DNA of 9,559 nucleotides from Verrucomicrobia bacterium UBA1211 (GTDB lineage: Bacteria > Verrucomicrobiota > Kiritimatiellia > RFP12 > UBA1067), in NCBI GenBank assembly GCA_002309585.1, contig DBXN01000057.1:10328-19886 (forward strand), written 5' to 3'. Numbering within the stretch: position 1 is the stretch's first letter; each line of letters opens with the position of its first letter. The notes beneath the pieces are model-generated. The model was not told where the DNA came from. It did not search any database and was given only the letters and a program-made list of their open reading frames with translations. Of the stretch, positions 6,601 through 9,559 are shown in pieces. The position numbers were made by a program, and so were the translations under genes.

Positions 6601-9559
6601 CCGATGCGGTTTCTTCCGTCTTCGCGAACAACATCTACAAGTTCATTTTCGAAGCCACGGCGGGTCAGGGCTCGCTTGAGGCGATTCCGGACAAGACGGC
6701 GGAAGAGGGTGCGTATGACAGCTTCTTCTATGCGTGGGATGACTTCGGTGCCGGCTTGATCGCGACTGACCTGCTCAGCCCGATGAAGAGCGATCCGGTC
6801 TGCGTCGTCCCGATGGCTTCGTCCGCCACCGGCGGCGTTTACCAGGTCCGGGCGATCTTCAGCCGTGAGTTCCGGCCACTCGACAACAAGGGCGACCTGA
6901 ACCAGGACGGCATCCCGGATGATTACCAGAATCCGGTGACCGGTACCACCCTGAAGGATATCGTCTCGGCGGTCGCCACCGGCGATCCGGACGAGAATGT
7001 CGAACTTTACGCGGTGACCGGTCTGGCCCAGACCAACCCGGATGGCGATGTCAATCCGAAGATGAAGAACTACGGTGAAATCAACATGACCGATGAGGAT
7101 TGCACCCCGTTCTATACCATCACGGAGATTCGCGGTAAGGATCTCGGATTGAACGATCCGATCGTCGGCCGCGGTCCGGACCGCGATATGGCGACCGATG
7201 GCGATCTCGATGAGCCGGGCGCCTCGATCGGTACCGAAACGCGCGGGTCCGACCCGACCAAACCCGATACGGACAACGACGGGCTGCCGGACGGTTACGA
7301 GTACTACTTCTGGTACTTCGCCAGCATCCAGAACGGCGTCGGCCATCGTTACGATCCGGCCAATCCGGGCGGGTCGATCATCATCGAGTCTAAAGCGATC
7401 AAGGAGCAGTTTAACCCCTTGACCGCGATGGCCGCCGATTCCGATACGGATAATGACGGGCTGACCGATCTTGAGGAGTTCGCGCTCGGGACCAACCCGA
7501 TCGAGTGGGATACCGATGGCGACGGCATGCCTGACGGCTGGGAAACCCTGATGGGCACCAATCCGATCTATCCGAACATCAACGACTCCAACAACAATCC
7601 GGACGGTGACTGGATGGCCTATGCCACCATCGCCCGCCAGCTCGTGACAGTTGAGGTTGATGGTGTCGAGACCGTCTACATCGCGCAGGGCGCGACGGAA
7701 GGTGAGACCTCCGGCCGCTTCTGGACGAGTTACACCTACGGTGGCGAAGACGGCCCGATCGCGCTGGGTCATCCGGTCGCGAACAACGAGGTCTTCGGCG
7801 AGACCGGACAGATTCTCAGCATCGAAGATAACGTTGAGGTCGTGATTCTCCACTTCCAGGTCTATCAGGAGTTCGGCTTCGATCCTCGGGTCGCGTGGGG
7901 CCGTTCCCGCCTGAGCCAGACCGATCAGACGCGGCCGTTCACCTCGACGGACGAGTTCCTGCTTTGCAAGTTCATGGCCAATGTCGTGAACGGCGGCGGC
8001 GAGATCCGTCCGCAGGACTGGGCGCACACCACCACCTGCCCGCTGACGCCGGACAGCGATGCGTATGTCGCGAACGGCACGCTCTGCCACGATATGCTGC
8101 CTGACGGCTGGGAACTCTATGTGGCGTGCGGTCCGAATGGTACCAACATGCAGTTCAGCCCGTGGAACGTGAACGACGGCTACAACTGGACCAACCCGGC
8201 CCAGTCGGCCGACTACGACGACATGTTCAACCGGTTCCCGAACTACCGTGAGTTCGCCGGTACCGAGGTTTCGGCGCATTACAACAACGCCTCGCTCTAC
8301 ACCGGGTCGATGCACGGTCAAGAGGTGATCGGCCAGATCACCATCTACCGTCCCAGCCAAGATGAGGCCTGGATCAACAAGTTCTGGCCGACCAACCCGT
8401 GGCGTGAGGATACCGACGGTGACGGTCTGCCGGATTGGAAGGAACAGGGTACGGCGGCGGCCGGCTTTGGCGCGGTCCTGCAGTACGGAACCCCGGCGGA
8501 TGACGGTGTCAACACCTGCTTCCGTGGCGGCGGTCTGAACCCCTGCACAATGGATACCGACTGGGACGGCCTGTGCGATGCGTGGGAGGTCTACTTCATC
8601 GGTACCAATGCCGTTTCCTCGATCACGAGCAATCCGTACATCGAGCACGGTATGGATCCGACCTACGGTCCGGGCAACGACATCAACAATCCCCAGACCA
8701 TCGGTATGGGCGATGCCTACTCCTGGCAGGATGCCTGGGTGATGGGTGGCAACCGGCGACGTGAGATGGATTTCGATAACGACGGGTTGGAGAACTATCA
8801 GGAGTATCTGGTCCAGTCGATGCGCCACCTCCGGTGGGATATCGGTCCGGAACTTCCGATGGATTACGAAACCTACTATGGACTCCATCTGGTCGACCTG
8901 CTCTTCACGGAGATCAGCAACCCGTGGGATATCGCACGGGTTCCGTATTGGGCGGCGATGGTCAATCCCTTCTGCGTCGTCTACGCGCCGGCGACCATGT
9001 TGCTGCCGCTCGTGAACGACCCGCTCGGATACGCCTCGTGCGACCCGCGGCTTGCCGATACCGACGGCGACGGCATGGATGACCACTACGAACTCTTCCA
9101 CGGCCTGAACCCGCTGTTGGGTTCCCTGGATATCGTCTCCGATGTTGTCTTCATGGGTATGGCGACCGCCCGCGAGGGTGATTTCAACCCGTGGGTGGCG
9201 CAGGCGCTGGCGGATGGCGAGATCGTCGAGGGCGAGCCCCTGCCGATGAACTTCGTGAAGTATCCGTGGCTGGCCGGTATGGCCGAGGCCGATCCTGACG
9301 GCGACGGATTGCGGAACTTCGAAGAGCGCATTGAAGCGGATGCCAACATGCCGTCCGCCTTCAATACCGATCCGTCCCCGCTGTGGATGACCGACTGCTT
9401 CAGCACGAACAGCCTGGTTGCCCGCTTCTACGATCCGTGGCTGAACTTCTACTGGGATATGATGGGCCGCGACACGCAGCAGCCGTTCTACTTCGCTTCC
9501 TTCGAAATGAACGAGGGCTACGATTCCGATAACGACGGCGTGTCGGATAAGAACGAGGT
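3630..9559 (+). CDS. Giant secreted multidomain protein with PKD and TSP3-type calcium-binding repeats, 3'-truncated by window
   Basis: One uninterrupted frame of 1976 codons with no stop before the window end, so at least 1976 residues. A Sec signal peptide occupies residues 1-32 (KKWAK, hydrophobic core, cleavage likely after SFG, before Gln33). About 33-311 is beta-rich with no recognised family. At 312-957 three tandem units each pair a Calx-beta-like domain with a PKD domain, the latter carrying DWDWGD (458), WDFGDG (678) and WNWGDG (904). A linker follows, then from 1089 onward a long region with scattered D-x-D-x-D-G calcium loops. About 17 cysteines suggest disulfides outside the cytoplasm. 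No catalytic motif was noticed. It is probably an extracellular or surface adhesin or structural protein stabilised by calcium; the missing C-terminus may hold a sorting signal. It follows a coiled-coil lipoprotein gene and probably shares its transcript. GC and codon bias increase along the gene. The frame is certain; the role is inferred from domain types. Confidence 0.92.
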   Translation, partial: MNVSYMIKKWAKAAVRPLVFCAVIGLPAISFGQTMDGDMCSVHLQNTSLSGTTITTPGTEIQFIIRLGNSYAAPLPVYQLQYIGEGSEVLGYYYLLKLRMSTGGWAYLEGIQPSTTAPGKYDCLFTYTVREGDFAIPLTIAGDAGSSDPGDAYEFGNTEFWRIVETTSNQPVKWRVGQGVDLSSGDKEDWTMSKANVGVQTLEFDVAGDYTVAVSETVNCTVRRPGSDTSTAVAFFVWPDDPTKFVIDGANEATGVRSLSIPAGQSEVNFTIRGVTATAPNKTYLYLGHTEGKPSNGRVNYVTKGVMVTPAPDPTVKVALVGADAYSGILTVPESDDVAQTLKVTLSKPAESNMWVTLSTDPNFIKLSTEKVMIGNGSSESDAVNFYALNNTPSVSITPTIPGDTTYVITKPGNVKIVNVAPVIIEPTEDARSVIALDELEINYQISDVDADEDVITDWDWGDMSAHTVTTGRVGVVKHVYNSIGVYSLKVRSRDPDNEHSITRSISVNVTAGVPKPTISVICDTSKLTETPSNILSYVTVRLSEPYTKGDLRYKLVVEQADDSSTTNIVMQHAINETELTIPFGQLEGATQSSFRIMDGTSNTEGMGVRITAIPTDPIAANYYVSVSKLIMFQNTPPVIASPTMYQYTEEYPATVPREYVYNFRDHSADLDGIVSVWDFGDGTPKITVTGASGSINHTYAVAGIYNLTILVKDKDEIASGAYKDAETFVVNIGDPPSITVLPNEMTLMEYSTKSPQIQVELSSKFQYAVPVTLTVTPANSIGAGRLILGVTTIEFKAGEVVKTVGILSDLDGTAASYSGAGFSITPSITPGQPSTAEAQGFFKTFNSATVRIQNEDPIISAPRASASAQDILYELSQGIKKAFAYSIKDCPADSAATGMTVTWNWGDGTPATTTQGASGAAEHTYTSFGVYEIVMTARDKDGGWDERRFYVSVSAAQTLWVTPVGPNANSKYYGLTYTGVPLGSGTVVSADAVSSVFANNIYKFIFEATAGQGSLEAIPDKTAEEGAYDSFFYAWDDFGAGLIATDLLSPMKSDPVCVVPMASSATGGVYQVRAIFSREFRPLDNKGDLNQDGIPDDYQNPVTGTTLKDIVSAVATGDPDENVELYAVTGLAQTNPDGDVNPKMKNYGEINMTDEDCTPFYTITEIRGKDLGLNDPIVGRGPDRDMATDGDLDEPGASIGTETRGSDPTKPDTDNDGLPDGYEYYFWYFASIQNGVGHRYDPANPGGSIIIESKAIKEQFNPLTAMAADSDTDNDGLTDLEEFALGTNPIEWDTDGDGMPDGWETLMGTNPIYPNINDSNNNPDGDWMAYATIARQLVTVEVDGVETVYIAQGATEGETSGRFWTSYTYGGEDGPIALGHPVANNEVFGETGQILSIEDNVEVVILHFQVYQEFGFDPRVAWGRSRLSQTDQTRPFTSTDEFLLCKFMANVVNGGGEIRPQDWAHTTTCPLTPDSDAYVANGTLCHDMLPDGWELYVACGPNGTNMQFSPWNVNDGYNWTNPAQSADYDDMFNRFPNYREFAGTEVSAHYNNASLYTGSMHGQEVIGQITIYRPSQDEAWINKFWPTNPWREDTDGDGLPDWKEQGTAAAGFGAVLQYGTPADDGVNTCFRGGGLNPCTMDTDWDGLCDAWEVYFIGTNAVSSITSNPYIEHGMDPTYGPGNDINNPQTIGMGDAYSWQDAWVMGGNRRREMDFDNDGLENYQEYLVQSMRHLRWDIGPELPMDYETYYGLHLVDLLFTEISNPWDIARVPYWAAMVNPFCVVYAPATMLLPLVNDPLGYASCDPRLADTDGDGMDDHYELFHGLNPLLGSLDIVSDVVFMGMATAREGDFNPWVAQALADGEIVEGEPLPMNFVKYPWLAGMAEADPDGDGLRNFEERIEADANMPSAFNTDPSPLWMTDCFSTNSLVARFYDPWLNFYWDMMGRDTQQPFYFASFEMNEGYDSDNDGVSDKNE
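4563..6500 (+). repeat. Three tandem Calx-beta-like + PKD units within the giant protein
   Basis: Residues 312-511, 512-733 and 734-957 (200, 222 and 224 residues) share a plan. Each begins with a strand motif P-[TS]-[VI]-x-V (PTVKV, PTISV, PSITV), continues as a roughly 105-120 residue beta domain resembling Calx-beta, and closes with a PKD domain. The PKD parts align at DWDWGD / VWDFGDG / TWNWGDG, then KHVYNSIGVY / NHTYAVAGIY / EHTYTSFGVY, then RDPDN / KDKDE / RDKDG. PKD assignment is firm; Calx-beta is tentative. The repeats have diverged at the DNA level. Confidence 0.8.
6894..9557 (+). repeat. Bacterial thrombospondin type-3-like calcium-binding repeat region of the giant protein
   Basis: Loops of the form D-x-D-x-D-G-[LMI]-x-D followed by an aromatic/acidic helix and often G-T-N-P. 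They begin at residues 1089 (DLNQDGIPDD), 1213 (DTDNDGLPDGYE), 1270 (DSDTDNDGLTDLEE), 1294 (DTDGDGMPDGWE), 1594 (DTDGDGLPDWKE), 1642 (DTDWDGLCDAWE), 1714 (DFDNDGLENYQE), 1810 (DTDGDGMDDHYE), 1888 (DPDGDGLRNFEE) and 1965 (DSDNDGVSDKNE). A degenerate copy begins at about 1475 (PDSDAY...LPDGWE). Spacing is irregular, with about 300 residues of other sequence between the 1294 and 1594 loops. The Asp ladder is the classic calcium-binding arrangement. The array runs off the window end. Confidence 0.85.

Noticed and set aside
7509..9083. Near-identical GATACCGAYGGYGACGG stretches as DNA direct repeats or a CRISPR-like array
   Set aside because: They occur at codon-phased but irregular spacing and encode the D-T-D-G-D-G calcium loop, so they are protein repeats rather than a DNA array.
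6411..9101. 896-residue minus-strand open frame as a gene
   Set aside because: It is codon-for-codon antisense to a protein with signal peptide, PKD and TSP3 motifs. Its peptide is a low-complexity Arg/Val/Ile/Gly mixture without family motifs, and its openness is explained by sense codon bias.

Overview
The window looks like a chromosomal segment of a Gram-negative bacterium. The signs are an MnmG tRNA-modification gene, a complete sigma-54-type activator, a predicted lipoprotein and a very large exported protein built from PKD-type and thrombospondin-3-type calcium-binding repeats. FHA-linked sigma-54 activators together with giant PKD/TSP3 proteins would suit the Planctomycetes-Verrucomicrobia-Chlamydiae group (for example Verrucomicrobiota or Kiritimatiellota) or a similar phylum. 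That placement is a weak inference, because there is no rRNA or other phylogenetic marker here.

Layout. Bases 1-1254 (+) are the C-terminal two thirds of mnmG, already open at base 1. Inside it, within a coding insertion, lie two ParB-binding parS-like palindromes (62-77 and 118-133). A 92-bp gap with no clear terminator separates it from the convergent gene at 1347-2741 (-), an FHA-AAA+-Fis enhancer-binding protein. Bases 2742-3060 form a divergent control region with one sigma-70-type promoter candidate on each strand, a weak sigma-54-like element, and a 10-bp inverted repeat whose two copies each read toward the gene they precede. To the right, an apparent operon on the + strand encodes a 170-residue coiled-coil lipoprotein (3061-3573). 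After 56 bp comes the first 1976 codons of a giant secreted protein (3630 to beyond 9559).

The giant protein has a signal peptide, an N-terminal beta-rich region, three tandem units of about 200-224 residues (a Calx-beta-like strand domain followed by a PKD domain), and then a long C-terminal part with at least eleven D-x-D-x-D-G loops. It is probably an extracellular or surface-attached calcium-stabilised adhesin or structural protein. The adjacent lipoprotein may sit at the outer membrane and assist or anchor it, and the divergent activator may control the pair. Both links rest on position only. GC content and codon bias rise strongly along the giant gene; from 6414 onward there is no TTA, CTA or TCA codon, which produces long but spurious antisense open frames.
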